Source: Symbioplanes lichenis (lineage in GTDB: Bacteria > Actinomycetota > Actinomycetes > Mycobacteriales > Micromonosporaceae). From it: a stretch of 64,000 nt of DNA. Both the position numbers and the translations under genes were made by a program. The notes under the pieces are model-generated. The model searched no databases and had not been told where the DNA came from. It was given only the letters and a program-made list of their open reading frames with translations. Every line of letters begins with the position of its first letter. Position 1 is the first letter of the stretch. The stretch spans positions 417,928 through 481,927 of the forward strand of contig NZ_JAUZQD010000007.1 in assembly GCF_030709675.1 (NCBI RefSeq). The letters run 5' to 3'. Below, piece by piece: positions 24,167 to 33,671 of the stretch.

Positions 24167-24753
24167 CCCCCTCAGGCGTCGTCGTGCTCACCGATCGGCG
24201 GCTCGCTGCCGGGCCGTTGGTGCCCCTGGTCCAGGCGGCGGTACGCGGCGGCGCGTCGTGGGTCGTGCTGCGTGAGCGAGACCTGCCGTACGCCGAACGC
24301 GCCGCCCTCGCCTCGGAACTGCGGGCCGTGGCGCCGGGGCGCGTGATCGTCGCAGGTGCGGACCCCTTGGGTGGCGACGCCGTTCACCTGTCGTCGACGG
24401 ATCCGGCGGTCGACGGCGTGGGGCTGGTCGGGCGCTCGTGGCACGGGACCGAGCCGCTGTCCGATGAGGACTACGTGACGCTCTCGCCGATCTTTCCCAC
24501 GGTCACCAAGCCGGGGTACGGGCCGCCGCTGGGCGTATCCGGTGCGGCTCGCCTGGCGGGCTCTCGGCCGTGGCTCGCGCTGGGAGGCGTCGACTCCCCG
24601 GATCGGGCGGCTGCTTGTCGCGCGGCCGGGGCGGCCGGGGTGGCGGTGCTCGGGGCGATCATGCGGGCAGACGATCCGGGGCGGGTGGCCGGGGCGCTGG
24701 CCGAGGCTTTTTCCGTGCCGCCTTTCCTGCCGGCTGGGGCGGTGCGGTCGTGA
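24163..24753 (+). CDS. ThiE/TenI-family protein (candidate thiazole tautomerase)
   Basis: 196 residues, GTG start overlapping the thiG stop. It has the same barrel as ThiE (WVVLRERDLP, GGDAVHLSS, DYVTLSPIFPTVTKPGYGPP, WLALGGV). However, it lacks the NDR motif of ThiE (here VAGADPLG) and has GRSWHG, with a histidine where TenI carries its catalytic one. Since thiE is already the first gene of the operon, I infer a TenI-like tautomerase that aromatises the ThiG product. A second thiamine phosphate synthase is the alternative. Confidence 0.8.
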   Translation: MTPSGVVVLTDRRLAAGPLVPLVQAAVRGGASWVVLRERDLPYAERAALASELRAVAPGRVIVAGADPLGGDAVHLSSTDPAVDGVGLVGRSWHGTEPLSDEDYVTLSPIFPTVTKPGYGPPLGVSGAARLAGSRPWLALGGVDSPDRAAACRAAGAAGVAVLGAIMRADDPGRVAGALAEAFSVPPFLPAGAVRS

Positions 24754-25502
24754 CTCCTCGGGTGGTGCTGACGATTGCGGGGTCCGACTCCGGCGGGGGT
24801 GCCGGGATTCAGGCCGACTTGAAGACGTTCGCGGCGCTGGGGGCGTACGGGGTGTCGGTGATCACCGCGATCACCGCGCAGAACACGCTCGGGGTGACCG
24901 CCGTGCACCCGGTGCCGCCGGACATCGTGGCGGCGCAGCTCGACGCGGTGCTGGACGACTTCGAGGTGGCGGCGGTCAAGGTCGGGATGGTGGCGGACGC
25001 GGCCGTGGCCCGGGTCATCGTGGATCGGGTCGCTCGGCTGCCGCATCTGGTGGTGGATCCGGTGCTGGTCGCCACGAGCGGGAGCCGGTTGTCGAACGTG
25101 GAGGCGGTGGCGCCGCTGCTGCCGCTGGCTCGGGTGCTGACGCCTAATCGGGCCGAGGCTGGTGCTCTGCTCTCCCGTGAGGTGGTCACGGTTGCGGAGA
25201 TGAGTGCCGCAGCCCGGGAGCTGGCGTCCTCCGGCGCGGTGGTTGTTACAGGCAGCGAGTCTGCTGTGGATGTGCTTTTCGCTGACGGGCGGGAGTTGTT
25301 GCTGCGGGGCGAGGCCGTGGCCAGTGGCAACAATCACGGGTCCGGCTGCACGTTCTCGTCGGCGATCGCCGCCCGGCTGGCGCTCGGGGACGAGTTGGTG
25401 CCGGCGGTGAGGTTCGCCAAGTCGTACGTCGCGCGGGCGCTTGCCGGTGGCCGCGACTGGAAGCTCGGCGCCGGGCCGGGTCCGCTGCACCACTTCAACT
25501 GA
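24750..25502 (+). CDS. thiD: Hydroxymethylpyrimidine / phosphomethylpyrimidine kinase
   Basis: Phosphorylates HMP and HMP-P to HMP-PP. Ribokinase-like fold: VLTIAGSDSGGGAGIQADLK near residues 6-25, LVVDPVLVATSG, and the C-terminal GNNHGSGCTFSSAIAARLA anion hole with the catalytic region. 250 residues, GTG start in the preceding stop. A terminator-like hairpin separates it from thiC. Confidence 0.95.
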   Translation: MTPRVVLTIAGSDSGGGAGIQADLKTFAALGAYGVSVITAITAQNTLGVTAVHPVPPDIVAAQLDAVLDDFEVAAVKVGMVADAAVARVIVDRVARLPHLVVDPVLVATSGSRLSNVEAVAPLLPLARVLTPNRAEAGALLSREVVTVAEMSAAARELASSGAVVVTGSESAVDVLFADGRELLLRGEAVASGNNHGSGCTFSSAIAARLALGDELVPAVRFAKSYVARALAGGRDWKLGAGPGPLHHFN

Positions 25503-25507
25503 GTTTT

Positions 25508-25550
25508 CGCCCTTGTCACGGGACAACTCTGTCCCGAGGGCGCCCTTTTT
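25508..25550 (+). terminator. Terminator-like hairpin between thiD and thiC
   Basis: CGGGACA/TGTCCCG (25519-25525 and 25530-25536) form the top stem. CGCCCT (25508-25513) and AGGGCG (25537-25542) form the base, and CCCTTTTT follows (25543-25550). This is the most canonical rho-independent terminator in the window. thiC begins 10 bases later, so it should either attenuate thiC or be bypassed by another signal. There is no room here for a second riboswitch. Confidence 0.75.
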
Positions 25551-25560
25551 GGGAGGTTTC

Positions 25561-27150
<1,590 letters not shown>

Positions 27151-27169
27151 CACTCTCATCCCGGCGCCC

Positions 27170-27256
27170 GGGTGGCGGCGTTCGTCTTGCTTCGCGGGGC
27201 TTGGGTGGCGACGCTCGTCTTGCTTCGCGGGGCCTGGGTGGCGACGCTCGTCTTGG
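27170..27256. repeat. 33-bp tandem repeat in the thiC / membrane-protein convergent gap
   Basis: Two full 33-bp units (27170-27202 and 27203-27235) differing at four positions, and a third partial unit to 27256, each beginning GGGTGGCG and containing CTCGTCTTG or TTCGTCTTG. It lies between the stops of two convergent genes and is not part of either reading frame. Confidence 0.85.
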
Positions 27257-27314
27257 TGCGGCGCCCGCGCGGGGCCGACGCCGGCCGGGGTGGCTTCCGC
27301 GCCGGCGCCGGGCC

Positions 27315-29330
27315 TTACTTGCCGAGGCCGCTGACCCAGTCGGCGTAGTCCTCTTCCTTGCGGGCGGCCTTGCGGCGGCCGCGGCCGAAGAGGCCCTTGC
27401 TCTCGGGCTGCGCCGGGCCGGGCGGCTCCGGGACCGTGCCGTCGGGGCCGGGGATCGGGGCGCTGATCCTCGGCTCCTGCGTGGTGGCCGGGGCGCTGAT
27501 GCGCGGCTCCTGCGTGGTGGCCGGGGCGCTGATGCGCGGCTCCTGCGCGGGGACGGGCGCGCTGATCCGCGGCTCGGACTGGCTGATCGGGGCGCTGATC
27601 CGTGGCTCCGGCTGGCTGATCGGGGCGCTGATCCGCGGCTCGGGCTGGGTGATCGGGGCGCTGAGGCGAGGCTCGGGCTGGGTGATCGGGGCGCTGACGC
27701 GGGGCTCCGGGATCGGGGCGCTGACGCGTGGGGGCTCCGGGGTCAGCGGCTGGCCCGGGCGGCCCTGCGGCGCCGGGCGTTGGGCCGGGTGCTGGGTCGG
27801 GTGCTGGCCGCGGACCGGGAACTCGCCGGTGCGTCCGCGGAAGGCGTCGGCCACGCTGCCTCGGCGGCGCGGGGCGGGCGGGGGCGTGACCGGGGCCGGT
27901 TCGTCGGTGCGGGGACGGGAGTGGCCGCCCAGCGCCGGGAAGCCGGACGGGTCCGTGGGTGCCTGTCCCGTGGCCGGCGGGTAGCCGTGTGCCTGTCCCG
28001 TCGCGGGCGGGTAGCCGTGTGCGCCGGTGTCGGCCGGGCGCGGCGACTGGGAGAGGTCGATCACGCCGGTGTCGACCGGGCGCGGGGTGGGTGACTGCCG
28101 GCCGGGGCCGCCGACGGCAGCAGCGATCGGGTCGGACGGCGAGGGCACGGGCCCGGCGGACGGCGACGATGCGGGTCGGCCGGACGGTGCGCCCGCCGGC
28201 TGGCCGGACGGCGAGGAGGTGGGCCGGCCGGACGGTGTGGAGGTGGGCCGGCCGGACGGCGTCGGCGCGACGGCCGGCGAGCCGGAGGGCGCAGGGGCCG
28301 CCTGCGGGCCGGACGATGCGGGCCCGGTCGGAGCGGGCCCGCCGGCGGACGAGGCGGACGGGGCGGACACCCCGGCCGACGAGGAGGACGTCCCGGCGGA
28401 CGGAGACGATGCTCCGCCGGCCGGCGCCTCGGTGGACGGGGTGGTTGCGGTCGCCGGCTGGGGGTCTTCCTCGTCGGCGGGTGGGCGGCGGAGGACGGCG
28501 GCCAGGACCGAGCCGAGGACGCCAGCCCCGGTGGCGGTCATGGCGGCCCAGTAGGGCGTCATCTGGTAGTGGTCGGCGCCCGAGCCGGGCCCGGCGATCA
28601 GGTAAGCCACGGTCAGCAGGGCCGGGCCGGGGAGGCCGGCGAGGGCGATCGTGAGCATGGACAGGCCGCGCCGGCGGGCGAGGATGCCGAGGGTGAGGCC
28701 GATGAGGAGGGCCAGGGCCGGCATGGTGGCGAGGGCTGTGCGGTCGGTGGGCAGCGCAGCCAGGTCGAGGACGCCGAGGCGCACGGCGGGCAGCGGGTCG
28801 CTCGGGGCCAGGGAGGGTGCGACCGACACGAGGGCGACGATCCAGATCGCGGCGGTGACCGTGGCGAGGCTCCAGCGGGCGACGCGCTGGGCGAGGGCCG
28901 CCCAGGCGGCGAAGACGCCGACGAGGGCGCCGATGCCGGTGCCGATGGCGATCACCACGACCGGGTCGACGCCGGCGATGCGGGCGGTGCGGGCCGGCTG
29001 CATGGTGAGCGGGACGATGACGGCGGCGCCCAGGGCGGCGGCGAAGGACAGGGCGACCTCCGCGCGTACGCCGATGCGGGTCGAGGGTGACCAGCGACGC
29101 AGCAGGGCCGCACCCGCCAGGGCCCCGGCCGCCGCGGCGATCATCGGGAACCAGACGACCCAGGCCAGCTGCGCGGTCCACTGATCACGCGTGGTGACGT
29201 CGACGACCCGGGTGAGTCGCACGACGCCCAGCCCGTACGCCATCCCCAGCTCACTGGCGCCCACGAGCGCGCCGACACCCACCGTGGCGGACAACGCCTT
29301 GGCCCAGGTCCGAAATGCCATGCCCGGCAC
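27315..29330 (-). CDS. Membrane protein with long disordered tail of RISAP repeats
   Basis: 671 residues. The N-terminal 290 contain about eight hydrophobic helices (for example GVGALVGASELGMAYGLGVV, WVVWFPMIAAAAGALAGAAL, ALALLIGLTLGILA). Then comes a Pro/Ser/Thr/Ala-rich region of about 200 residues, followed by nine copies of an 11-residue unit built on R-[VLI]-SAP-[IVA] separated by QPEP or TTQEP, and a basic C-terminus ending DYADWVSGLGK. The start at 29330 is ATG. I do not recognise the family. A cytoplasmic scaffold-like tail is only an inference. Confidence 0.82.
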   Translation of the reverse strand: MPGMAFRTWAKALSATVGVGALVGASELGMAYGLGVVRLTRVVDVTTRDQWTAQLAWVVWFPMIAAAAGALAGAALLRRWSPSTRIGVRAEVALSFAAALGAAVIVPLTMQPARTARIAGVDPVVVIAIGTGIGALVGVFAAWAALAQRVARWSLATVTAAIWIVALVSVAPSLAPSDPLPAVRLGVLDLAALPTDRTALATMPALALLIGLTLGILARRRGLSMLTIALAGLPGPALLTVAYLIAGPGSGADHYQMTPYWAAMTATGAGVLGSVLAAVLRRPPADEEDPQPATATTPSTEAPAGGASSPSAGTSSSSAGVSAPSASSAGGPAPTGPASSGPQAAPAPSGSPAVAPTPSGRPTSTPSGRPTSSPSGQPAGAPSGRPASSPSAGPVPSPSDPIAAAVGGPGRQSPTPRPVDTGVIDLSQSPRPADTGAHGYPPATGQAHGYPPATGQAPTDPSGFPALGGHSRPRTDEPAPVTPPPAPRRRGSVADAFRGRTGEFPVRGQHPTQHPAQRPAPQGRPGQPLTPEPPRVSAPIPEPRVSAPITQPEPRLSAPITQPEPRISAPISQPEPRISAPISQSEPRISAPVPAQEPRISAPATTQEPRISAPATTQEPRISAPIPGPDGTVPEPPGPAQPESKGLFGRGRRKAARKEEDYADWVSGLGK
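27451..27730 (-). repeat. In-frame 33-bp repeats encoding the RISAP tail
   Basis: Nine tandem copies, mostly 33 bp, encode R[VLI]SAP[IVA] plus a spacer such as SQPEP inside the membrane-protein gene. Two adjacent copies (RISAPATTQEP) are identical at protein level, pointing to recent expansion by slippage or recombination. Confidence 0.85.
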
Positions 29331-29402
29331 GTTACGGAACCGGCACCGGTGACCGCCAGTCCGGACGCCCGTTCTTAAGACTCGCCAAAATCGAGCTTGG
29401 TT

Positions 29403-29711
29403 CTACTCGAAGCCGGCCTTCAGCTCGATGATCCGGCCGATATACACAGTGTCACCGACGTTGGTCAGCTTGTGAGTCTGGCCGAGGTCCCGATAGACGA
29501 CGTCGCCGGTCTCCTCGACGATGTCGATCTTCTTGCCGTCGAGGGTGTGGATCACCTGCCGGGCGCCCGAGACGGCCACCACGAGATAGGGCAGCCCGTG
29601 GTGGTGCAGCCCCTGCGTCTCGCCCGGCGCCAGCTTGATGTGCCATACGCGTACGCGCTCATTGTCGAGAATCACTTCCTGGCCGACGGGTCCGAGCTCT
29701 TCCGAAGTCAC
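29403..29711 (-). CDS. Cupin-domain protein
   Basis: 102 residues forming a single cupin barrel. LAPGETQGLHHHGLPYLVVAVSG (about residues 27-49) gives the histidines of cupin motif 1, and GDVVYRDLGQTHKLTNVGD the second motif with its histidine. It may bind a metal or a small ligand; no substrate can be read. It is last of three minus-strand genes (ABC ATPase, LLM oxidoreductase, cupin), 28 bases after the oxidoreductase. Confidence 0.85.
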   Translation of the reverse strand: MTSEELGPVGQEVILDNERVRVWHIKLAPGETQGLHHHGLPYLVVAVSGARQVIHTLDGKKIDIVEETGDVVYRDLGQTHKLTNVGDTVYIGRIIELKAGFE

Positions 29712-29739
29712 GAGTCACGCCCCTGAGCGAAGAAGTGAG

Positions 29740-30672
29740 TCACAGATCACGCACCTGGGGGAGGACCTGAGCGGCGATCAGATCGAGGTGGCCGAGGTCA
29801 TGGATGTCGATCATGCGGAGGTGGATCCGGGTGGCACCGATCTCCGCCAGCTCACCGATGCGCTGGACGAGCCGGTCCGGACTGCCCTCCACGGGATCTT
29901 CCGGCGGCAGAGCACTCGGAACGTGCAGCGGAGCCGCGCGACGGGCCACCTCGCCGGGCGTCCGGCCGACCGCCGCCACGACGCCGGCGGAGAAGATCGG
30001 GGTGCTCCGGGCGTACCCGTGGGAGGCAAGCCGGACCCGCTCGAACGCCGCCGCCGTCTCGCTGACCGATTTGAACGGCACGTTGTATTCGTCCGCGAAG
30101 CGGGCGGCCAGGTTGGGTGTGCGCTTCGGGCCCTTGCCGCCGACGATCACCGGCGGGCCGGGCCGCTGCACGGGCTTGGGCAGCGCGGGCGCGTCGAGCA
30201 GCCGGTAGTGCTTGCCGTCGAACGAATAGGTCGCGCCTTCCGGCGTGGACCAGAGGCCGGTGATGATCTCCAGCTGCTCGGTCATGCGGTCGAAGCGCTC
30301 GCCGACCGGCGGGAACGGGATGCCGTAGCTGAGGTGCTCGCGCTCGAACCAGCCCGCGCCCATGCCCAGCTCGACGCGGCCGCCGCTCATCGCGTCGACC
30401 TGCGCCACCATGATCGCCAGCGGGCCGGGGAGGCGGAACGTCACCGAGTTGACCAGCGTGCCGAGCCGCAGACGGGTGGTCTCGCGGGCCAGGCCGGCCA
30501 GGGTCAGCCAGGCGTCGGTCGGGCCGGGCAGCCCCGGGTCGGCGCCCATCGACTGATAGTGATCAGCGCGCAGCAGGCCCTCGAAGCCGGCGTCCTCGGC
30601 GTGGCGGGCCAGGCGCAGCTGGTCGTCGTACGTGGCGCCGCGGTGCGGCTCGATGAAGAGGCTGACGCGCAT
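29740..30672 (-). CDS. LLM-class (luciferase-like) flavin/F420-dependent oxidoreductase
   Basis: 310-residue TIM-barrel enzyme: RHAEDAGFEGLLRADHYQSM at the N-terminus, SGGRVELGMGAGWFEREH (the conserved GWF motif) near residue 95, and GPPVIVGGKGPKRTPNLAARF. It resembles the F420-using actinobacterial subgroup, but F420 versus FMN use is not provable here. It starts four bases after the ABC ATPase gene, so it probably acts on the transported compound. Confidence 0.88.
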   Translation of the reverse strand: MRVSLFIEPHRGATYDDQLRLARHAEDAGFEGLLRADHYQSMGADPGLPGPTDAWLTLAGLARETTRLRLGTLVNSVTFRLPGPLAIMVAQVDAMSGGRVELGMGAGWFEREHLSYGIPFPPVGERFDRMTEQLEIITGLWSTPEGATYSFDGKHYRLLDAPALPKPVQRPGPPVIVGGKGPKRTPNLAARFADEYNVPFKSVSETAAAFERVRLASHGYARSTPIFSAGVVAAVGRTPGEVARRAAPLHVPSALPPEDPVEGSPDRLVQRIGELAEIGATRIHLRMIDIHDLGHLDLIAAQVLPQVRDL

Positions 30673-30676
30673 CGGC

Positions 30677-31426
30677 TCAGGCCATCAGCAGTTCGTGGAG
30701 CTCGGCGCTGCTGCGCGCGACGTCCTCGAGGTGCGCGCCGCGGCCCAGCGTGCGCGGGCGGGGGATGTCGATGTCGAGCACCTGGCGGATCCGGCCCGGC
30801 CGGGGGCTGAGCACGACGACCCGGTCGGCGAGCAGGACGGCCTCGTCGATCGAGTGGGTGACGAAGACGATCGTGGTGCCCAGCTCCATGTGCACGCGCT
30901 GCAGCTCGCCGGAGAGCTCCTCGCGGGTCAGCGCGTCGAGGGCGGAGAACGGCTCGTCCATGAGCATCACGCGCGGGTTGGCGATCAGCGACCGGCAGAG
31001 AGCCACGCGTTGCTGCATGCCGCCGGACAACTCGTGCGGCAATCGCTTCTCGAAGCCGGTCAGGCCCGTCAAGGCCAGAAGCTCGTCGGCCCGCGCGCGG
31101 TGCTCGGCTTTCTTCCAGCCGAAGATCTGCACCGGAAGGAGGACGTTGTCGAGGACCGTGCGCCACGGCAGCAGCGCGGGTTTCTGGAACATCATCGCGA
31201 TGTCGCGGCGGGGCTTGGTGATCCGCTCCCCGGAGACGGTGATCTCGCCGCCGGTCGTCGGCAGCAGCCCGGCGATCAAGCGCAGCAGAGTGGACTTTCC
31301 GCAGCCCGAGCGGCCGAGGACCGCGACGAACTCGCCATCGGCGACCGTCAGATCGATGTCGCGCAGAGCCTCCACAGTGCCCGAACGCCCGGAGAACGTC
31401 CGCGACACGCTGCTGAGGCTGATCAT
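30677..31426 (-). CDS. ABC importer ATP-binding protein (SsuB/TauB/ThiZ type)
   Basis: 249 residues from ATG 31426, chosen because GGGAGCG lies about eight bases upstream; the frame is open to 31474. Walker A GRSGCGKST (39-47), signature LSGGMQQRVALCRS, Walker B VMLMDEPFSALD and H-loop THSIDEA are complete. It would energise the permease encoded divergently at 32763-33551. Confidence 0.93.
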   Translation of the reverse strand: MISLSSVSRTFSGRSGTVEALRDIDLTVADGEFVAVLGRSGCGKSTLLRLIAGLLPTTGGEITVSGERITKPRRDIAMMFQKPALLPWRTVLDNVLLPVQIFGWKKAEHRARADELLALTGLTGFEKRLPHELSGGMQQRVALCRSLIANPRVMLMDEPFSALDALTREELSGELQRVHMELGTTIVFVTHSIDEAVLLADRVVVLSPRPGRIRQVLDIDIPRPRTLGRGAHLEDVARSSAELHELLMA

Positions 31427-31490
31427 GCTGCGCTCCCGCGAAGATCGGATCGATGCGGCTGCCACTTTAGCCACTCAAGAGTGCTCTGTC

Positions 31491-31516
31491 GTCACCAACC
31501 TGTCCACGTTGGTCAC
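31491..31516. promoter_or_regulatory. Dyad in the divergent importer promoter region
   Basis: GTCACCAAC (31491-31499) and GTTGGTCAC (31508-31516) form an inverted repeat with one mismatch around eight bases, between the divergent ATPase and binding-protein genes. It could be a shared operator. I see no TPP-riboswitch motif in this 224-base region. Confidence 0.3.
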
Positions 31517-31650
31517 CGATCCGTACCAGTCATCGATGACTCGCCGATGTTCCCCTACGCTTACGCGGCGAGTTCGACTGAACACAACTGTGGCGTCCCG
31601 GCACCCTCCGCCCGGCGCCTCCTCGACACCCCTTGTTGGGAAGGAATACG

Positions 31651-32700
31651 GTGCAAAGACGGACATTCACCCGTACGCTCATGGCCGCCGCGCTGGCCAC
31701 GACGCTCGCCGCAGCCGGCTGCAGCGATGACGGGGACGACACCAGCTCGAGCAGCTCCGGCGGATCGCAGTCCCTGGAGAAGGTCACGTACCTCACGTCG
31801 TTCGGCAACTTCGGCCGGGACTCGTACGCGTACGTGGCCAAGGAGAAGGGCTACTTCCGCGACGCCGGCTTCGACGTCGAGATCAAGCCCGGCAACGGCA
31901 GCCTCGAGAACATCAAGGCCGTCGTCGGCGGGCAGGCCGCGTTCACGCCGATCGACCTCACCGGTGGCCTGCTCGCGGCCGGCGGCGCCAACAACCAGCC
32001 CAAGGTCGAGGGCTTCACCGCCGTCGCCGCGATCCAGCAGCGCACCATGGCCGCGGTCATGTCGCTCGAGGGCTACGGCATCGCCACGCCCAAGGACCTC
32101 GAGGGCAAGAAGATCGCGGACACGCCCGGCTCCGTGGTCCGCAACCTCTTCCCGACGTACGCCAAACTGGCCGGCGTGGACGCCGCCAAGGTGACCTTCG
32201 TCAACGGCAACGCGACCACGCTCTTCGGCACGCTGGCCAGCCACCAGACCGACGCCATCGGGCAGTTCGTCGTCGGCGCGCCGACCGCCGAGACCGTCTC
32301 CAAGGGCAAGAAGCCGGTCGTCCTGCCCTACAGCGACGTGCTCCAGGACCTTTACGGCAACGTGCTGATCACCTCCAGCAAGTACGCCAAGGACAACCCG
32401 GACAAGACCAAGAAGTTCACGGACGCCCTGCTCAAGGGGCTGCAGGACAGCATCACCAACCCCGACGAGGCGGGCACGATCCTGCAGAAGACCGTCGCCA
32501 CGGCCAACGCCAAGGCGGCCGCCGCCGAGCTCACCCTGATGGGCCCGTTCGTCAAGTCGGAGGCGTCCGGCGTGCCCGTCGGCGCGCTCGACAGCCAGCG
32601 CGTCGCCCGCAGCATCGCGATCCTGCAGGGCGCCGGCCAGATCCCGGCCGGACTCACGCCCGAGCAGGTCATCACCTTCTCGCTGGTGCCGAACGCCTGA
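31651..32700 (+). CDS. ABC importer substrate-binding lipoprotein (NMT1/THI5-like)
   Basis: 349 residues from GTG 31651, supported by GGAAGGA five bases upstream. The signal peptide ends in the lipobox LAAAGC (Cys24), then a Ser/Gly linker. The mature part (VTYLTSFGNFGRDSYAYVAK, FRDAGFDVEIKPGNGSLENI) has the fold used for sulfonates, taurine, nitrate or HMP-type pyrimidines. Its position near the thi operon makes a thiamine-pyrimidine precursor possible, but the absence of a TPP riboswitch argues against simple vitamin control. Confidence 0.9.
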   Translation: MQRRTFTRTLMAAALATTLAAAGCSDDGDDTSSSSSGGSQSLEKVTYLTSFGNFGRDSYAYVAKEKGYFRDAGFDVEIKPGNGSLENIKAVVGGQAAFTPIDLTGGLLAAGGANNQPKVEGFTAVAAIQQRTMAAVMSLEGYGIATPKDLEGKKIADTPGSVVRNLFPTYAKLAGVDAAKVTFVNGNATTLFGTLASHQTDAIGQFVVGAPTAETVSKGKKPVVLPYSDVLQDLYGNVLITSSKYAKDNPDKTKKFTDALLKGLQDSITNPDEAGTILQKTVATANAKAAAAELTLMGPFVKSEASGVPVGALDSQRVARSIAILQGAGQIPAGLTPEQVITFSLVPNA

Positions 32701-32762
32701 TCCGCAGCCGGCGCGGGGCCTGTCGCACCTGACGGGCCCCGCGGCCGTCGGAAGGAACCGTC

Positions 32763-33551
32763 ATGACCGATCTGGCAACCGCTCGCCGACCGCCGCTGAC
32801 CATCGTCTTGTGGCCCCTGCTCGGGCTCGCCGCCGCCGTCGGCGCCTGGTGGGCCGCCACGGTGGTCTTCGACATCAACGACGTGATCCTGCCCGGCCCG
32901 CCGGACGTCGCCGACGGCTTCGGGCGCTATCCGGACACCTTGCTCCAGGAGGCCTGGCACACCACCGTCGCCACGGTCGAGGGCTTCGGAATCTCCGTGG
33001 TGATCGGCGTGCTGCTGGGCGTCGCGATCGCCGCCTGGGGCCCCTTCGAGCGGATGTTCGCGCCGCTGCTGGTGGCCTTCAACGCGGTGCCGAAGGTGGC
33101 GCTGGCCCCGCTGATGCTGATCTGGTTCGGCTACGGGAAGACGCCGGTGCTGGCCATGGCCTTCATGGTGTGCTTCTTCCCGATCGTGCTCTCCACGGCG
33201 ACCGGGCTGACCAGCACGCCGACGGATCTCGCCGAGCTGGCCCGGGCGATGACCGCGTCGTGGGCGCAGACCTTCTGGCGCGTGCGGCTGCCCGCCGCGC
33301 TTCCGCAGATCTTCGTCGGACTCAAGGTCGCGATGCCGCTCGCCGTCATCGGCGTCGTCGTCGGCGAGATGCAGTACGGCGAGTCGGGGCTCGGCATGAT
33401 CATCGTGCAGACGAGTGGCCAGGGCGACACCCCGGCGACGTTCGCGGCGATCGTGCTGCTGGCGGTGGCGAGCATCGTGCTCTATTACCTGCTCGCGTTG
33501 ATCGAGCGGCTGGCGCTGCCCTGGGTCAAGGGCACCACGTCGACTCGGTGA
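32763..33551 (+). CDS. ABC importer permease (SsuC/TauC/ThiX type)
   Basis: 262 residues with six predicted helices (VLWPLLGLAAAVGAWWAATV near the N-terminus, VVIGVLLGVAIAAWG, and others) and the EAA loop LAELARAMTASWAQTFWRVR with the G that contacts the ATPase. ATG start with GGAAGG upstream, 62 bases after the binding protein. A terminator follows. Confidence 0.93.
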   Translation: MTDLATARRPPLTIVLWPLLGLAAAVGAWWAATVVFDINDVILPGPPDVADGFGRYPDTLLQEAWHTTVATVEGFGISVVIGVLLGVAIAAWGPFERMFAPLLVAFNAVPKVALAPLMLIWFGYGKTPVLAMAFMVCFFPIVLSTATGLTSTPTDLAELARAMTASWAQTFWRVRLPAALPQIFVGLKVAMPLAVIGVVVGEMQYGESGLGMIIVQTSGQGDTPATFAAIVLLAVASIVLYYLLALIERLALPWVKGTTSTR

Positions 33552-33558
33552 GACTCGG

Positions 33559-33592
33559 AAGGCGGGGGCGCCATGGGTGCCCCCGCCTTTCT
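33559..33592 (+). terminator. Terminator after the permease gene
   Basis: AAGGCGGGGGC (33559-33569) pairs perfectly with GCCCCCGCCTT (33579-33589) around a nine-base loop, and the 3' side runs into TTTCTTT. It ends the importer transcript before the convergent lipoprotein gene. Confidence 0.85.
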
Positions 33593-33671
33593 TTCGCTCT
33601 TCCGGTCCTCCGCCGGCTCTTCCGCCGGCGCCTTCGTCAGCTCTTTCGTCGGCTCGGCCGACACGCTCTTG

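Noticed and set aside
25503..25560. A second TPP riboswitch before thiC
   Set aside because: The gap is 58 bases and is filled by a terminator hairpin; neither CTGAGA nor ACCTGATC is present.
31427..31650. A TPP riboswitch upstream of the NMT1/THI5-like lipoprotein
   Set aside because: Neither conserved THI-box half is present; only a short dyad is seen.
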